64,000 bases of DNA from the NCBI GenBank assembly GCA_029194675.1, contig JARFXP010000003.1, positions 434,001 to 498,000 of the forward strand, given 5' to 3'. The DNA is from Nitrospira sp. (lineage in GTDB: Bacteria; Nitrospirota; Nitrospiria; Nitrospirales; Nitrospiraceae). Below are positions 1 to 10,120 of this stretch, piece after piece. The notes beneath the pieces were generated by a model. The model ran no database searches. It was not told where the DNA came from and was given only the letters and a program-made list of their open reading frames with translations. Each line of letters starts with the position of its first letter. Within the stretch, counting starts at the first letter, position 1. The position numbers were made by a program, and so were the translations under genes.

Positions 1-197
1 AATCCATCCCCCCCATTGTTGCCTTTGCCGCACACAACGGTGACCGTCTTGCCCCGCAGGGGTCCCAACCGCTGTTCAAGGCAAGACACGACGCCGGACC
101 CGGCACGTTCCATCAACGTGGCCGCTGGGATATGAGCCTCCGAGATCGTTCGGCGGTCGAGCTCCTGCATCTGTGCAGCGGTGATGATCTTGGTCAT
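1..197 (-). CDS. nnr: NAD(P)HX epimerase / NAD(P)H-hydrate repair enzyme Nnr, N-terminal part
   Basis: Only the first 65 codons are in the window; the gene runs off the left edge. The visible protein begins MTKIITAAQMQELDRRT and reaches the glycine-rich GKGNNGGDG loop, the hallmark of the YjeF_N domain that epimerises damaged (hydrated) NAD(P)H. Family knowledge says the bacterial protein often carries a C-terminal ADP-dependent dehydratase domain, which cannot be seen here. It starts 42 bases downstream of the pdxJ stop on the same strand, so the two are probably co-transcribed. pdxJ and nnr are often neighbours, usually with acpS between them; acpS is absent from this gap. Confidence 0.85.
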   Translation of the reverse strand, partial: MTKIITAAQMQELDRRTISEAHIPAATLMERAGSGVVSCLEQRLGPLRGKTVTVVCGKGNNGGDG

Positions 198-239
198 GGT
201 GAACCGAAGGTGATGAACGGACCCAGCAGCTCGATGGCA

Positions 240-953
240 TCAACCGAGCAAGGTCTTCATCTCTTTCACGGCCTGTACGAGACCGACGAGAACCGCCCGT
301 GCGATGATACTGTGCCCGATGTTGTACTCGACGATTTCGGGAACATGCGTCAGGCGTTTGATGTTGTGGTAATTCAGTCCATGGCCGGCATTCACTCCGA
401 TCCCGAGCTTGTAGGCCAACTTGGCGGCGTGGGTGATCGCCTCGAATTCCGCATCGGCTTCCTTGGAGCGTGTGGCATTCGCGTAACGGCCGGTATGCAA
501 CTCCACGAAATCAGCCGCAATTTTGTGCGCGGCCCTGATCTGATTCAGATCAGGCTCGACAAAGACGCTGACCGGAATCCCTCCGTTATGCAACAGAGTC
601 ACAATGCTCTGAATTCGGTCGCGTTGTCCAACAATATCAAGCCCACCTTCAGTGGTGAGCTCCTGTCGCTTTTCCGGCACCAACGTGACGAGGTCGGGCT
701 TGATGCTCAGGGCGATCTTCGCCATTTCACCGTCGGCCGCCATTTCAAGGTCGAGCTTTGTACGGGCAATCTCGCGAAGAAGGTGAAGGTCTCGGTCTTG
801 GATATGTCGACGGTCTTCCCGCAGATGAACGACCAGGCCATCGGCTCCTGCCAGTTCGACAAGAACAGCCGCCGCCAAGGGATCCGGATCGGCTCCTCCA
901 CGTGCCTGCCGCAACGTCGCCACATGGTCGATATTCACACCAAGCCTGGCCAT
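240..953 (-). CDS. pdxJ: Pyridoxine 5'-phosphate synthase PdxJ
   Basis: The 237-residue protein condenses 1-deoxyxylulose 5-phosphate with aminoacetone 3-phosphate to give pyridoxine 5'-phosphate, the last ring-forming step of DXP-dependent vitamin B6 synthesis in the cytoplasm. The N-terminus ([17 protein letters not shown]) is the family signature, and [17 protein letters not shown] and a C-terminal GHGLNYHN segment fit the TIM-barrel phosphate-binding loops. Length matches the family (about 240). The start is preceded on the minus strand by an AAAGGAGAGGG ribosome-binding site. A large plus-strand reading frame over the same bases is a shadow. Confidence 0.95.
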   Translation of the reverse strand: MARLGVNIDHVATLRQARGGADPDPLAAAVLVELAGADGLVVHLREDRRHIQDRDLHLLREIARTKLDLEMAADGEMAKIALSIKPDLVTLVPEKRQELTTEGGLDIVGQRDRIQSIVTLLHNGGIPVSVFVEPDLNQIRAAHKIAADFVELHTGRYANATRSKEADAEFEAITHAAKLAYKLGIGVNAGHGLNYHNIKRLTHVPEIVEYNIGHSIIARAVLVGLVQAVKEMKTLLG

Positions 954-1250
954 CCCTCTCCTTTATTCAATCAGCCTGATCACAACCTGTGAAAAAAGCT
1001 AGATCCGGCAATCAAGCGGTATTAGTAGCAGAAAGGAACGAGATGGGGCAAGGACGGGTTCGCCGATAGACGAAGGACTGGATGAAGAGCTTCTGTCCTT
1101 GGCAGTTTCGGAACCACGTGGGAATGAGGTAAATTGACTCGACCAAAGCCCTCAATTAGAATATCTTGAATATCCGCTTTCCACATCCCTTCGCTCATGT
1201 ATCGCGATGAGTTAGTTTGGGAAATATCGAAAAGGGGTCAAAGGAAGTTC

Positions 1251-2447
1251 ATGGGGTTGGGCGAAGGTTTTTATCGAATCAAGCGGCTCCCTCCGTATGT
1301 CTTCGCGCAGGTTCAATCCCTCAAGCTTGAGGCTCGGCAATATGGCGAAGACATCATCGATTTTGGGATGGGCAATCCCGATCAACCGACGCCGCCGCAT
1401 ATCGTCGAGAAGATGATCGAGGCTGCCCGCAAGGGGAAGAATCATCGTTACTCGGCCTCGCGCGGCATCACGAAACTGCGGCACGCGATTTGTGCGTGGT
1501 ACAAGAGAAACTACGATGTTGACCTGGATCAGGAGACCGAAGCCATCGTCACCATCGGATCGAAAGAAGGGCTCGCTCACCTGGCCTTGGCACTGATCGG
1601 CCCAGGCGATGTCGTCCTGACCCCGACGCCGACCTATCCCATCCACATGTACAGCTTCATCATTGCCGGTGGTGAAGTCCGTGGCATCGAACTCCGCCAG
1701 GACAGCGATTTCTTCGAGGATCTGACGCGCGTCTATCGGCAGACGTTTCCGAGACCGAAGATCCTCGTGATCAATTTTCCCCACAATCCCACCACGGCCG
1801 TGGTGAATCAGGAGTTTTTCAAGAAGATCGTGGCGTTTGCCAAGGAGCACAACGTCATCGTCATCCACGACCTCGCCTACGCCGATCTTGTGTTCGACGG
1901 CTATAAGGCACCAAGCTTTCTTCAGATCCCGGGCGCCAAAGACTGCGGGGTAGAGTTCTACACGTTGTCCAAAGCCTACAACATGCCCGGCTGGCGGGTG
2001 GGCTTTTGTGTGGGCAATCGAGAGGTCGTCGGAGCATTGGCGAAGATTAAAAGTTACCTCGACTATGGTATTTTTCAGCCTCTTCAAATCGCCAGTGTGA
2101 TCGCTTTGAACGGCCCTCAGGACTGCGTCAAGGAGACGGTTCTACGCTATCAGAAACGCAGAGATACGCTGGTGGGCGGGCTGAATCGGATCGGATGGCA
2201 GGTCGCAAAACCGTTGGCAACGATGTTTGTGTGGGCACACATTCCCTTGCCCTATCGCCACATGGGGTCGTTGGAGTTTTCGAAACTCTTGCTCAAGGAA
2301 GCGAAGGTCGCGGTCTCGCCAGGAATTGGATTCGGCGAAGGTGGCGATGAATACGTACGATTTGGACTTGTGGAGAATGAACATCGAACCAGGCAAGCCG
2401 TCCGAGGAATTCGCAAAGCCCTCAAGCTTGATGGGGACGAAGAATGA
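1251..2447 (+). CDS. alaC: AlaC-type class I/II aminotransferase (glutamate-pyruvate aminotransferase family)
   Basis: A PLP-dependent fold-type I aminotransferase of about 398 residues. It reads very like E. coli Ala[16 protein letters not shown] at the N-terminus, [32 protein letters not shown], the [11 protein letters not shown] substrate loop, [17 protein letters not shown], and the PLP lysine in [16 protein letters not shown]. The likely reaction is alanine formation from pyruvate and glutamate; LL-diaminopimelate aminotransferase is a close alternative. The frame opens upstream at 1197, but family homology begins at the ATG at 1251, after an AAAGGAAG sequence. It overlaps hom by four bases (ATGA), so it heads an amino-acid operon with hom, thrC, an ApgM-like gene and lysC. 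Confidence 0.88.
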   Translation: MGLGEGFYRIKRLPPYVFAQVQSLKLEARQYGEDIIDFGMGNPDQPTPPHIVEKMIEAARKGKNHRYSASRGITKLRHAICAWYKRNYDVDLDQETEAIVTIGSKEGLAHLALALIGPGDVVLTPTPTYPIHMYSFIIAGGEVRGIELRQDSDFFEDLTRVYRQTFPRPKILVINFPHNPTTAVVNQEFFKKIVAFAKEHNVIVIHDLAYADLVFDGYKAPSFLQIPGAKDCGVEFYTLSKAYNMPGWRVGFCVGNREVVGALAKIKSYLDYGIFQPLQIASVIALNGPQDCVKETVLRYQKRRDTLVGGLNRIGWQVAKPLATMFVWAHIPLPYRHMGSLEFSKLLLKEAKVAVSPGIGFGEGGDEYVRFGLVENEHRTRQAVRGIRKALKLDGDEE

Positions 2448-3757
2448 GGTCGCGCATCGGAGTCGGGATCGTCGGGTTCGGCACAGTCGGCACGGGCGTG
2501 GCCAGGGTCCTTCTCAACAATGCCGCCCTCATCAGCCGTCGCATTGGAGTGCCGATCGAGCTTATCAGGGTGGCGGATGTGGACGTGGCTAAAGATCGCG
2601 GGGTGACATTGGCTCCGGGGGTCCTCACCACAGAGGTCGATCGTGTCCTGACCGATCCAGACATCGATATCGTAGTCGAACTGATCGGTGGATACGAGAC
2701 AGCGAAACGGCTCATCCTGGATGCGATCGCCGCCGGGAAGCAGGTCGTCACGGCAAACAAGGCGCTCCTAGCCCTTCACGGAGAGGAAATTTTTGAAGCC
2801 GCCACGCGCAGAGGTGTGGACTTGGGGTTTGAAGCCAGCGTCGGCGGCGGTATCCCGGTGATTCGGTCGTTGACCGAGGGGCTCGCGGGTAATACGATCG
2901 AGTCCATCTACGGAATCATCAATGGGACGTCCAACTATATATTGTCGAGAATGACCCATGAGGGACACAGTTTCAACGAAGTCCTCCAGGAAGCACAGCG
3001 GGCCGGGTATGCCGAAGCCGATCCGGCTTTTGATGTTGCCGGGACCGATTCGGCGCACAAGCTTGCCATACTGGTCAGTCTGGCGTATGGAACACCCGTC
3101 AATTTCAAGGACATCTACACGGAAGGGATTGCGAACATCACACCGACCGATATTGCCTACGCAAAACAGTTTGGCTATACGATCAAATCGCTCGGTATCG
3201 CGAAGCTGGTGGACGGTGAAATTGAGGCTCGGGTTCATCCCACGATGCTTCCGTCCACCTCGCCCATCGCTCAAGTCGAAGATGTGTACAATGCCATCCA
3301 ACTCGTCGGCGATGCCGTCGGTGACGTGGTGCTGTACGGCCGAGGAGCCGGATCAATGCCGACCGGGAGTGCCGTGGTGAGCGACGTGATCGCGATCGGC
3401 CGGAATCTCGTTAAAGGAGCGGTCGGTCGGGTACCAGTGGCGTCGTTTCAGCAGGATCAGCGACGACCGCTCCGGCTGAGATCGATGGAAGAGATCAGCT
3501 CGATCTATTATCTGCGGTTTACAGTGGTCGATCGCCCGGGTGTGTTGGCGCAGATCGCGGGTGAGTTAGGGCGTTGTGGGATCAGTATATCATCGATGGT
3601 GCAACAAGGACGCCGCGAAGGCCAGACGGTGCCGGTGGTCATCAAGACACATACCGCGAAAGAGCGCGATGTGCAAACTGCGCTTCGTGAAATCAACCGG
3701 AGCCCCTTCGTCTCCGAACCGACCACGCTCATTCGCGTCGAAGGCAAGGATGAGTGA
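2444..3757 (+). CDS. hom: Homoserine dehydrogenase with C-terminal ACT domain
   Basis: 437 residues. Reduces aspartate semialdehyde to homoserine with NAD(P)H, at the branch point to threonine and methionine. Domains: Rossmann NAD-binding (about 1-135; [16 protein letters not shown] and [10 protein letters not shown]), catalytic domain (about 140-325; [42 protein letters not shown]), and an ACT regulatory domain (about 355-437; [22 protein letters not shown]), which in this family mediates threonine feedback. The start overlaps the alaC stop and thrC follows three bases after its stop, indicating translational coupling. Confidence 0.96.
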   Translation: MRSRIGVGIVGFGTVGTGVARVLLNNAALISRRIGVPIELIRVADVDVAKDRGVTLAPGVLTTEVDRVLTDPDIDIVVELIGGYETAKRLILDAIAAGKQVVTANKALLALHGEEIFEAATRRGVDLGFEASVGGGIPVIRSLTEGLAGNTIESIYGIINGTSNYILSRMTHEGHSFNEVLQEAQRAGYAEADPAFDVAGTDSAHKLAILVSLAYGTPVNFKDIYTEGIANITPTDIAYAKQFGYTIKSLGIAKLVDGEIEARVHPTMLPSTSPIAQVEDVYNAIQLVGDAVGDVVLYGRGAGSMPTGSAVVSDVIAIGRNLVKGAVGRVPVASFQQDQRRPLRLRSMEEISSIYYLRFTVVDRPGVLAQIAGELGRCGISISSMVQQGRREGQTVPVVIKTHTAKERDVQTALREINRSPFVSEPTTLIRVEGKDE

Positions 3758-3760
3758 TCG

Positions 3761-4819
3761 ATGACTCGTTGGCGTGGAGTGATAGAGGAATACCAAAAAT
3801 TCCTCCCGGTCACCGAGAAGACGCCGGTTATCAGCCTGGGAGAGGGTAATACCCCTCTGATCAGAGCCACAAGGTTGGCGAAGGCGATTGCGCCGGGAGT
3901 CGAACTCTACCTGAAGTTTGAGGGAGTCAACCCCACCGGCTCGTTCAAAGACCGCGGTATGACACTCGCCATTTCGAAGGCAGTGGAAAGCGGAGCACGG
4001 GCCGTCATGTGCGCGTCGACCGGCAATACCTCCGCATCCGCTGCCGCCTACGGGGCTCGTGCCGGGTTGTCCGTGTACGTGTTGATTCCTGCCGGTAAGA
4101 TCGCCATGGGGAAGCTCTCTCAAGCGATGATGCATCAGGCGACGGTTATTCAGATCGAAGGGAACTTTGATCAGGCTCTGGCCCTCGTCAAAGATTTTTC
4201 GGCGTCGCTCCACATCGAATTAGTGAACTCGGTGAATCCGTACAGAATTGAGGGTCAAAAGACCGCGGCCTTTGAGGTCTGTGATCAACTGGGCGACGCT
4301 CCGACTTTTCATGTCCTACCGGTCGGAAATGCGGGAAATATCACCGCCTATTGGAAAGGGTACCAGGAGTATCGTGCGGCGAATCAGATCACGCGGGCGC
4401 CACGCATGATGGGTTTTCAGGCCGCAGGTGCGGCGCCGATTGTGTTGGGCAAAATCGTCGAACAGCCCCAAACCGTCGCGACTGCCATTCGAATCGGCAA
4501 TCCCGCCAGCTGGTCCGCGGCGTTGAGAGCGATGGAGGAATCGACGGGTGCGATCGATATGGTCACAGATGAAGAAATTCTTCAGGCCTACCGGGCCGTG
4601 GCGGCCACGGAAGGAGTTTTTTGCGAGCCGGCTTCCGCTGCGTCCGTTGCCGGCGTCACTAAACTGCATCGAACCAAGATTCTACGGGAGGGAGTAACAG
4701 TCGTATGCACGCTCACAGGGCATGGTTTGAAGGATGCCGATACGGCGATCAGCGTGTCGAAGCAACCGGTGACCGTCAAGGCAACGCGCGAGGATGTTGC
4801 CCGTCTCTTGAATGTCTGA
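3761..4819 (+). CDS. thrC: Threonine synthase
   Basis: 352 residues. PLP enzyme converting O-phosphohomoserine to threonine. Signatures are [20 protein letters not shown] near the N-terminus, the PLP lysine in [11 protein letters not shown], the [18 protein letters not shown] helix, and [17 protein letters not shown] for the PLP phosphate. The short form without an N-terminal extension matches the bacterial class typified by Bacillus. Because its substrate is a phosphate ester, a homoserine kinase must exist. No ThrB-like GHMP kinase is present in the cluster, and the next gene is the candidate. The frame overlaps the longest reading of the downstream gene. Confidence 0.96.
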   Translation: MTRWRGVIEEYQKFLPVTEKTPVISLGEGNTPLIRATRLAKAIAPGVELYLKFEGVNPTGSFKDRGMTLAISKAVESGARAVMCASTGNTSASAAAYGARAGLSVYVLIPAGKIAMGKLSQAMMHQATVIQIEGNFDQALALVKDFSASLHIELVNSVNPYRIEGQKTAAFEVCDQLGDAPTFHVLPVGNAGNITAYWKGYQEYRAANQITRAPRMMGFQAAGAAPIVLGKIVEQPQTVATAIRIGNPASWSAALRAMEESTGAIDMVTDEEILQAYRAVAATEGVFCEPASAASVAGVTKLHRTKILREGVTVVCTLTGHGLKDADTAISVSKQPVTVKATREDVARLLNV

Positions 4820-4835
4820 AGGACGTGTGGACCTC

Positions 4836-6044
4836 ATGAGATATGTGATGGTGCACGCCGGCGGGATGGCGGACCGTCCGAGACCGGAACTCGGGGGACG
4901 CACACCGCTGCAAGCGTCAGCGACCCCCAATCTCGACCGCCTTGCGCAAATCGGAGAACTCGGTCGGCTGCTGACTCCTATGGACGGAGTTCGTCACGGG
5001 AGCGGAGTGATCGGGGCCGCGATTCTTGGGTATGACCCGCGGAAGTTTTATCCAGGTCCTGGGCCGCTGGAAGCGGCGAGTTTGGGCGTGTCCGTGGCGG
5101 AGCATGATGTCGTGTATCGCTGCACAATGGTGACGCTGAAGCCTGAGGGGGGGAAGGGTGGTGACATCAAGAAATTGGGACCGCACGTGATCATGGACGA
5201 TGCAACCGCCGGGTTGATCGAAACGGAAGAGGCCCGCGAATTGATCGAAGCTATCAACGAGCAAGTCGGCTCGGAAACCATCCAGTTTTATCCAGGCGCC
5301 GGTCATCGTCATCTGATGGTCTGGGTGGACGGGAAACCGCGCGCCCTGTGTACTGATCCACAGACGATCCTCGGTCAATCCATCGCGGATGCCTTACCAA
5401 CGGGGGATGGGTCGGATATTCTCCGGAAGCTGATGGATACCGCCCATCTTACCTTGCGTGATCATCCGGTGAACCATGAGCGGATCGCAGCGGGGAAGAA
5501 ACCGGCAAACTGTGTCTGGCTGTGGGGTGAAGGGCGAGCGGTCATGTGGCCGAGCTTGGCGGAAAAATATGACATCGTAGGGTCGATGGTGGCGACCAGT
5601 GACGTCTATCGTGGTGTGGGGATGAACGCGGGGCTCGAAGCAGTGGATCCCGATAGGCTGGCCGACGGCGATCTCCGCACCAAGGCGGCGGTGGCACTGG
5701 AGGAATTAGCCAAGAAAGATTTTGTGTATGTGCATGCTGAATTGACGGACGAGGTGATACACGGGACTGATATCAAGGCGAAGGTCCATGGCATTGAAGA
5801 GTTTGATCGCAACCTGGTAGGACCGTTGGGCGACGGTTTGGCCAAACGAGGTCCCTATCGTTTCCTCGTCATCTGCGATCACGCGGAAGATCCGCAGAGT
5901 CCGGCATTCTATGCGTTTGGTGAGGAGGGAGTGAAAGGATCGGAGACAGTCGGTCGTCGCTTCACCGAGGCCGATGCGCTCGCCGTGAACATGCCGGCTC
6001 GTGATGCGACCAAGTTCGTGCACAAGTTCTTCTCCAAAAGCTGA
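4836..6044 (+). CDS. ApgM-like alkaline-phosphatase-superfamily protein; putative non-orthologous homoserine kinase
   Basis: About 402 residues; the start at 4836 ([15 protein letters not shown]) aligns with the family start, although the frame opens at 4812 inside thrC. The body matches archaeal-type cofactor-independent phosphoglycerate mutases: [66 protein letters not shown] sub-branch of this family found beside hom and thrC has been proposed as homoserine kinase (TIGR02535), and the position between thrC and lysC fits that role. Oddity: the metal-binding Asp of the usual N-terminal GDGMAD motif reads AGGMAD, the Asp after the catalytic-type Ser (GSD) is Gly, and the usual late THT histidine motif is not apparent. 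The active site is therefore unlike a canonical phosphoglycerate mutase. Confidence 0.72.
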   Translation: MRYVMVHAGGMADRPRPELGGRTPLQASATPNLDRLAQIGELGRLLTPMDGVRHGSGVIGAAILGYDPRKFYPGPGPLEAASLGVSVAEHDVVYRCTMVTLKPEGGKGGDIKKLGPHVIMDDATAGLIETEEARELIEAINEQVGSETIQFYPGAGHRHLMVWVDGKPRALCTDPQTILGQSIADALPTGDGSDILRKLMDTAHLTLRDHPVNHERIAAGKKPANCVWLWGEGRAVMWPSLAEKYDIVGSMVATSDVYRGVGMNAGLEAVDPDRLADGDLRTKAAVALEELAKKDFVYVHAELTDEVIHGTDIKAKVHGIEEFDRNLVGPLGDGLAKRGPYRFLVICDHAEDPQSPAFYAFGEEGVKGSETVGRRFTEADALAVNMPARDATKFVHKFFSKS

Positions 6045-6049
6045 GACCC

Positions 6050-7273
6050 ATGGCGCTGGTCGTTCAAAAGTACGGAGGGACTTCCGTTGGAACGATTGAG
6101 CGCATACACCGTGTTGCCGACCGGGTGGCGCAGACGCAGCAGGAAGGGAATCAGGTCGTCGTCGTCCTCTCGGCGATGAGTGGGGAGACGGATCGGCTGA
6201 TCAAGCTCGCACATGAAGTCACCACTGTTCCGGACGAACGCGAATTGGACATGCTGCTCTCGACAGGAGAGCGGATCACCATCGCGCTTCTGTCGATGGA
6301 ATTGCGTGGACGAGGGATCAATGCCAGGTCCTTTACGGGACGCCAGGTCGGCATCATCACCGATAGTGCCCATACCAAAGCACGGATAGCACGAGTCACG
6401 GCTGATCGCATCAAGGAGGCCTTGAAGCAGGGCGTCTTACCGGTCGTGGCCGGATTCCAAGGGATCAATGAACAATCTGACGTGACCACCCTCGGCCGCG
6501 GAGGGTCCGATCTCTCTGCCGTTGCGCTGGCGGCAGCATTAAAGGCCGATCGGTGCGTCATCTTCACCGACGTCGATGGTGTCTACACGGCCGACCCCAA
6601 TATTGTGCCGGCTGCGAGGCGGATCGATAAGATTGCGTATGAAGAGATGCTGGAAATGGCGAGCCTCGGTGCAAAAGTTCTGCAAACCAGATCCGTCGAG
6701 TTTGCGGCCAAGTTCAATGTCCCAGTCGAAGTCAATTCCAGCTTCAAAGAAGGAAAGGGCACGCTCGTGACGAAAGAAGATGCGGACATGGAAGCGGCGG
6801 CCATCGCCGGCGTGACCGGAGACCGTCATCAAGCTAAGATTACGGTCGTCGGAGTGCCGGATAAACCCGGGATCGCTGCGAGAATTTTTGGCTCTGTCGC
6901 GCAAGCTCATATCAATGTCGACATGATCATCCAGAACATGAGCCAGGCCGCCCTGACGGACCTCTCCTTCACTGTGCCGCGCGCCGACCTCAAGAAAGCC
7001 GTGCCGATCATTCAATCTGTGGCGAAAGACATCGAGGCGAAATCGGTTTCTGTGACTGAAGCGATTGCCAAAGTCTCGCTTATCGGGGTGGGCATGCGGT
7101 CGCACTCGGGCGTGGCGGCGAAAATGTTTGAGGTGTTATCCCGCGAGGGGGTCAATATCATGATGATCAGTACCTCGGAGATCAAAATCTCCTGTGTGAT
7201 CGATGAGAAGTATCTCGAACTGGCCATGCGCTCTCTTCATTCGGCATTCGATCTCGATCAAGCCCAGTCCTGA
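6050..7273 (+). CDS. lysC: Aspartate kinase (aspartokinase)
   Basis: 407 residues. Phosphorylates aspartate, the first step to lysine, threonine and methionine. Amino-acid kinase domain (about 1-235): [59 protein letters not shown]. Two ACT domains follow (about 260-400): [20 protein letters not shown] and [22 protein letters not shown], the usual site of lysine/threonine feedback. It starts five bases after the ApgM-like gene and ends the operon. Together with hom, thrC and the putative kinase, the cluster covers the route from aspartate to threonine except aspartate-semialdehyde dehydrogenase. Confidence 0.96.
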   Translation: MALVVQKYGGTSVGTIERIHRVADRVAQTQQEGNQVVVVLSAMSGETDRLIKLAHEVTTVPDERELDMLLSTGERITIALLSMELRGRGINARSFTGRQVGIITDSAHTKARIARVTADRIKEALKQGVLPVVAGFQGINEQSDVTTLGRGGSDLSAVALAAALKADRCVIFTDVDGVYTADPNIVPAARRIDKIAYEEMLEMASLGAKVLQTRSVEFAAKFNVPVEVNSSFKEGKGTLVTKEDADMEAAAIAGVTGDRHQAKITVVGVPDKPGIAARIFGSVAQAHINVDMIIQNMSQAALTDLSFTVPRADLKKAVPIIQSVAKDIEAKSVSVTEAIAKVSLIGVGMRSHSGVAAKMFEVLSREGVNIMMISTSEIKISCVIDEKYLELAMRSLHSAFDLDQAQS

Positions 7274-7460
7274 AACGGTCAGGCGAAGATCTGGGACTCG
7301 ACGAGCAGCGTTCGTTTGCCAAGCTATTGGGGTGTGGTCCCCCTGGGTGACTTCGTCGGTTTAATCAGTGAGTTCAAGGTTCTTCGCGTGCTGCAGTCGG
7401 ACGAGGATCTCAACCGTTGCTATATAGTATCGGCTCTTTATTTCATCAAGGGGGGTTCAA

Positions 7461-7940
7461 TTGACTGAGCAGAGGACGATCGCAGCATGTTATAAAGAAG
7501 ATCACGATCGGCTGGATGAGTTGTTCAAGATCTTTCAAGCTTCGAAACGCTCGGACTTTGCCAAGGCCAAAGAAGCCTTCAAGGAATTCAAAATCGGTCT
7601 CCAGCGGCATATCGTGTGGGAAGAGGAGCTGCTGTTTCCGATGTGGGAAAAGAAAACCGGTATGATCGAGGAGGGGCCGACGCCCGTGATGCGATTTGAG
7701 CATAGCCGGATCAAGCAGCTGCTTGACGCGATTCACCAAAAGGTGGAAAGACAGAATCTTGATACCGATCAGGGCGAGCAGGCGCTGGTCAACCTATTGA
7801 GCTCTCATAATAGGAAGGAAGAACGGGCACTCTATCCTGCCATCGATAACGTCACCAGCACGGACGAACGCGCAACCGTCTTCGGCAACATGAACAGCAT
7901 TCCAGAAGACCGGTACAATAGCTGTTGCAGTCAGCACTGA
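7461..7940 (+). CDS. Hemerythrin-like HHE cation-binding protein
   Basis: 159 residues. Predicted four-helix bundle with a non-haem di-iron centre. Spaced His/Glu ligands are visible: CYKEDHDRLDELF, LQRHIVWEEELLFPMWE, VMRFEHSRIKQLLDAI and LSSHNRKEERALYPAID. The family senses or buffers oxygen, nitric oxide or iron. It begins with TTG after a strong AAGGGGGG ribosome-binding site. The C-terminus ends in a Cys pair (NSCCSQH), which could be a redox or extra metal site. A small cytochrome c gene follows 28 bases downstream and may share its transcript. Confidence 0.88.
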   Translation: MTEQRTIAACYKEDHDRLDELFKIFQASKRSDFAKAKEAFKEFKIGLQRHIVWEEELLFPMWEKKTGMIEEGPTPVMRFEHSRIKQLLDAIHQKVERQNLDTDQGEQALVNLLSSHNRKEERALYPAIDNVTSTDERATVFGNMNSIPEDRYNSCCSQH

Positions 7941-7968
7941 CGCTCATCTCGTAGAAGGGAGAGGCCGC

Positions 7969-8472
7969 ATGAGATGGGCTAGGAGTCAAACTGGGTCAAG
8001 CGCTCGAACGATTCTCACCCGTGATCTGCTCGTCAAACTGACGGCCTCCTTCAGCCTGCTCTTCGTGGGGAGCCTGGAACTGGAGCTGCTGTCTCCATCC
8101 GATTACGCCCGGGCCGAGTCCTCGACCTCACAACCGACCGTCAAGTTAAAGGGCAATGTGATGCGGGGGCGGGAGATTTTCAACGGCAAAGGCGTCTGTT
8201 ACTACTGTCATGGCATCGATGGGTATATCGGGAGAAGGCCTCGATTGGAAACCGACACTGCCGCGCTCATCGCGAGGCTGAATCCTCCGCCTTCCGATTT
8301 GCGGAATCCCGAGGCTCTGCGGCTGAAAACCAACAAGGAACGAACACGCACTATCAGAGAAGGCCATCCCGGGACCGGCATGTTCCCGGACACCACCATG
8401 ACCGATCAAGATCTCGCCGACACGCTGCTCTACCTCGCGCTCATCAGAAAAGATCCCCACCCGGGGCAGTAG
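7969..8472 (+). CDS. Monohaem c-type cytochrome, exported
   Basis: 167 residues with one haem-attachment site, GVCYYCHGIDG (CxxCH), at about residue 80. An N-terminal hydrophobic stretch (about residues 25-45) after basic residues looks like an export signal or anchor, placing the haem domain in the periplasm. The downstream PGTGMFPDTTMTDQDLADTLLYL supplies the probable distal methionine ligand and the terminal helix of class I cytochromes c. It is probably an electron carrier or oxidase accessory; the partner cannot be told from the sequence. An ATG preceded by GGGAGAGG supports the start. It lies directly downstream of the hemerythrin-like gene. Confidence 0.82.
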   Translation: MRWARSQTGSSARTILTRDLLVKLTASFSLLFVGSLELELLSPSDYARAESSTSQPTVKLKGNVMRGREIFNGKGVCYYCHGIDGYIGRRPRLETDTAALIARLNPPPSDLRNPEALRLKTNKERTRTIREGHPGTGMFPDTTMTDQDLADTLLYLALIRKDPHPGQ

Positions 8473-8562
8473 AGTCAGATAAGGTGTTCCATTTCTTACT
8501 CACGCCCGCTATTTTCACTTCCCTTAGCTTGCGATATAATTGATCCGCAGGAAGTGTGAAAT

Positions 8563-8802
8563 ATGCCCAAACCAATCCCTTCTCCACCCCTTGGATTCGA
8601 CGAGCTGCCTATCGATGAACAAATCGATTTTGTGCAGTCTCTGTGGGATCGCATTGCAGCAACTTCCGAGCAGGTCCCTGTCCCTGATTGGCATCAAAGA
8701 ATCATTCGTGAAAGACTAGCGTCATATCGGACAAATCCTGACGCAGGTCGATCATGGGCGGACGTTCGCACAGAAATCACAAACAAGTTGCGCGATCGCT
8801 GA
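8563..8802 (+). CDS. Addiction-module antitoxin-like protein (orphan)
   Basis: 79 residues. The pattern LPIDEQIDFVQSLWDRIAA and WHQRIIRERLASYRTNPDAGRSWADVR matches the short putative addiction-module component family that usually sits directly upstream of a RelE/ParE-type toxin. Here no toxin follows: the next gene is on the opposite strand. The gene is preceded by an AT-rich stretch (8520-8550) and a GGAAG ribosome-binding site. It is either an orphan antitoxin left after toxin loss or a standalone regulator. Confidence 0.75.
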   Translation: MPKPIPSPPLGFDELPIDEQIDFVQSLWDRIAATSEQVPVPDWHQRIIRERLASYRTNPDAGRSWADVRTEITNKLRDR

Positions 8803-8829
8803 TCTGACGGATGGCACGGCGACGCGTCG

Positions 8830-10062
8830 TCATGTTCGAATGAAACGAAGCCGCTTTTGGATGAGATGTTTCTGCTCTGTCAATGTTGCCTTGTCGGTTG
8901 GAAGATCAAAGAACGAAGTAATATTTCCGAGATTGGCAAACTTATGACCATGGAAAACATGGAATTCTAGCAAGGCTTCAACGTAACGCTTTAGCTGGTA
9001 TAGGAGTTTCGTGATCTCTTCATTCCGTTGGTCCATATGAACGGCAGAGTTTCTGTAATCACGTAGGTGGTGCAACACTTCTTGATGAAAGTCGCGATCT
9101 GACCAAACTGAGACGGCCCGAGTAACGGTCACTTTATGGGAGTCTTTAATTGTTGTTCTGGTCAGGTACTCCAATAAGCTCCAAAGCTTGAGGAATGCAG
9201 TTTCATGGTTTCTTTCGTCGAGGGCAACGGCATACCGCCTAAAGGCTTCCTCCATAAATGTTCTCGAATGAGATTTTGACAGTCGCTTTCTGACCTGCCT
9301 CTCGAAGCTTCTGAGCGAGTCCCAGTTTCTTCGGAGATCCATCGGTGATACCGGCTCAACGTAAGTCGGATCATACCAGAACGGGTCTGGAAGGCGTTTC
9401 CCATTCGGATAATGGAGCGAGTGTAAGGGGCCTAACAATATCTTATTGATAGGATCTCTTTTCTTTGCGTGGAGTACGACGTGGCGCTTTCTGTTAAGGG
9501 CAAAGTTCCAGATCCCTCTCAGAAGGTCAATGGTATCAAGTGCTACAATTCCAGCCTCTTCTGGGGACCGGCCCCGCGTCATTATCTGAATGTATGAGTA
9601 TGCTGTTGGTAATTCGCGATTAAGGAACTCACGGCCCAGTTTGAGAAAAACATCTCTTTGAATCTTAGAGCTGAGGTGGCAAGAGAAAATTATGCGGGTA
9701 TCATTTAAGCCCACACTCTCGCGAGCTGTAGGTATGTGGAGGGAGATATCACTGACCAGTAAATACTCCTTGATAGGCTCTCGCATGTACGCTTGCTCTA
9801 GTTTCGAGATTTCTTGCAGGAGTGCTGACTTCGTAAGTGTTTTGGACTTAGCTACGATGGCGATCCCCTTGTGAACAAACTGCCTCTTGTAGAGATCGGG
9901 AAAAGGAAAAACGAACTTGAGGGATGAAAGTAGAACGGTCACGTAGTCGTTAAACTCAAATCCAGTGAATGACACCTCCCCATTTTCGGATGTTGACTTA
10001 ATCTTCTCTAAGCCCGTAGTGATTACATCTGGGTTATAACCACTTTTCCAATCTGCACACAT
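8830..10062 (-). CDS. Hypothetical protein with C-terminal HEPN-like (Apea-type) domain
   Basis: 410 residues, function unknown. The C-terminal 130 residues look like an Apea/HEPN helical domain: a long helix containing LWSLLEYLTR, then LRDYRNSAVHMDQR, which contains the R-x4-H pattern of HEPN ribonucleases, followed by LLYQLKRYVEALLEFHVFHG. The N-terminal 280 residues are not recognised. Base composition is clearly more AT-rich than the flanking genes and codon choice differs, suggesting recent acquisition. It faces away from the oxidoreductase gene and converges on the orphan antitoxin. A defence or RNase role is possible but unproven. Confidence 0.6.
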   Translation of the reverse strand: MCADWKSGYNPDVITTGLEKIKSTSENGEVSFTGFEFNDYVTVLLSSLKFVFPFPDLYKRQFVHKGIAIVAKSKTLTKSALLQEISKLEQAYMREPIKEYLLVSDISLHIPTARESVGLNDTRIIFSCHLSSKIQRDVFLKLGREFLNRELPTAYSYIQIMTRGRSPEEAGIVALDTIDLLRGIWNFALNRKRHVVLHAKKRDPINKILLGPLHSLHYPNGKRLPDPFWYDPTYVEPVSPMDLRRNWDSLRSFERQVRKRLSKSHSRTFMEEAFRRYAVALDERNHETAFLKLWSLLEYLTRTTIKDSHKVTVTRAVSVWSDRDFHQEVLHHLRDYRNSAVHMDQRNEEITKLLYQLKRYVEALLEFHVFHGHKFANLGNITSFFDLPTDKATLTEQKHLIQKRLRFIRT

Positions 10063-10120
10063 ATATGGCCTTATCAGCTAGATTTGTAGGTTGCTGTGAG
10101 CATTGAGTTTATCTCCTTCC

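Noticed and set aside
132-992. Long plus-strand frame of 286 codons
   Set aside because: It lies antisense to pdxJ, whose protein matches its family along the whole length. The plus-strand translation has no recognisable domain.
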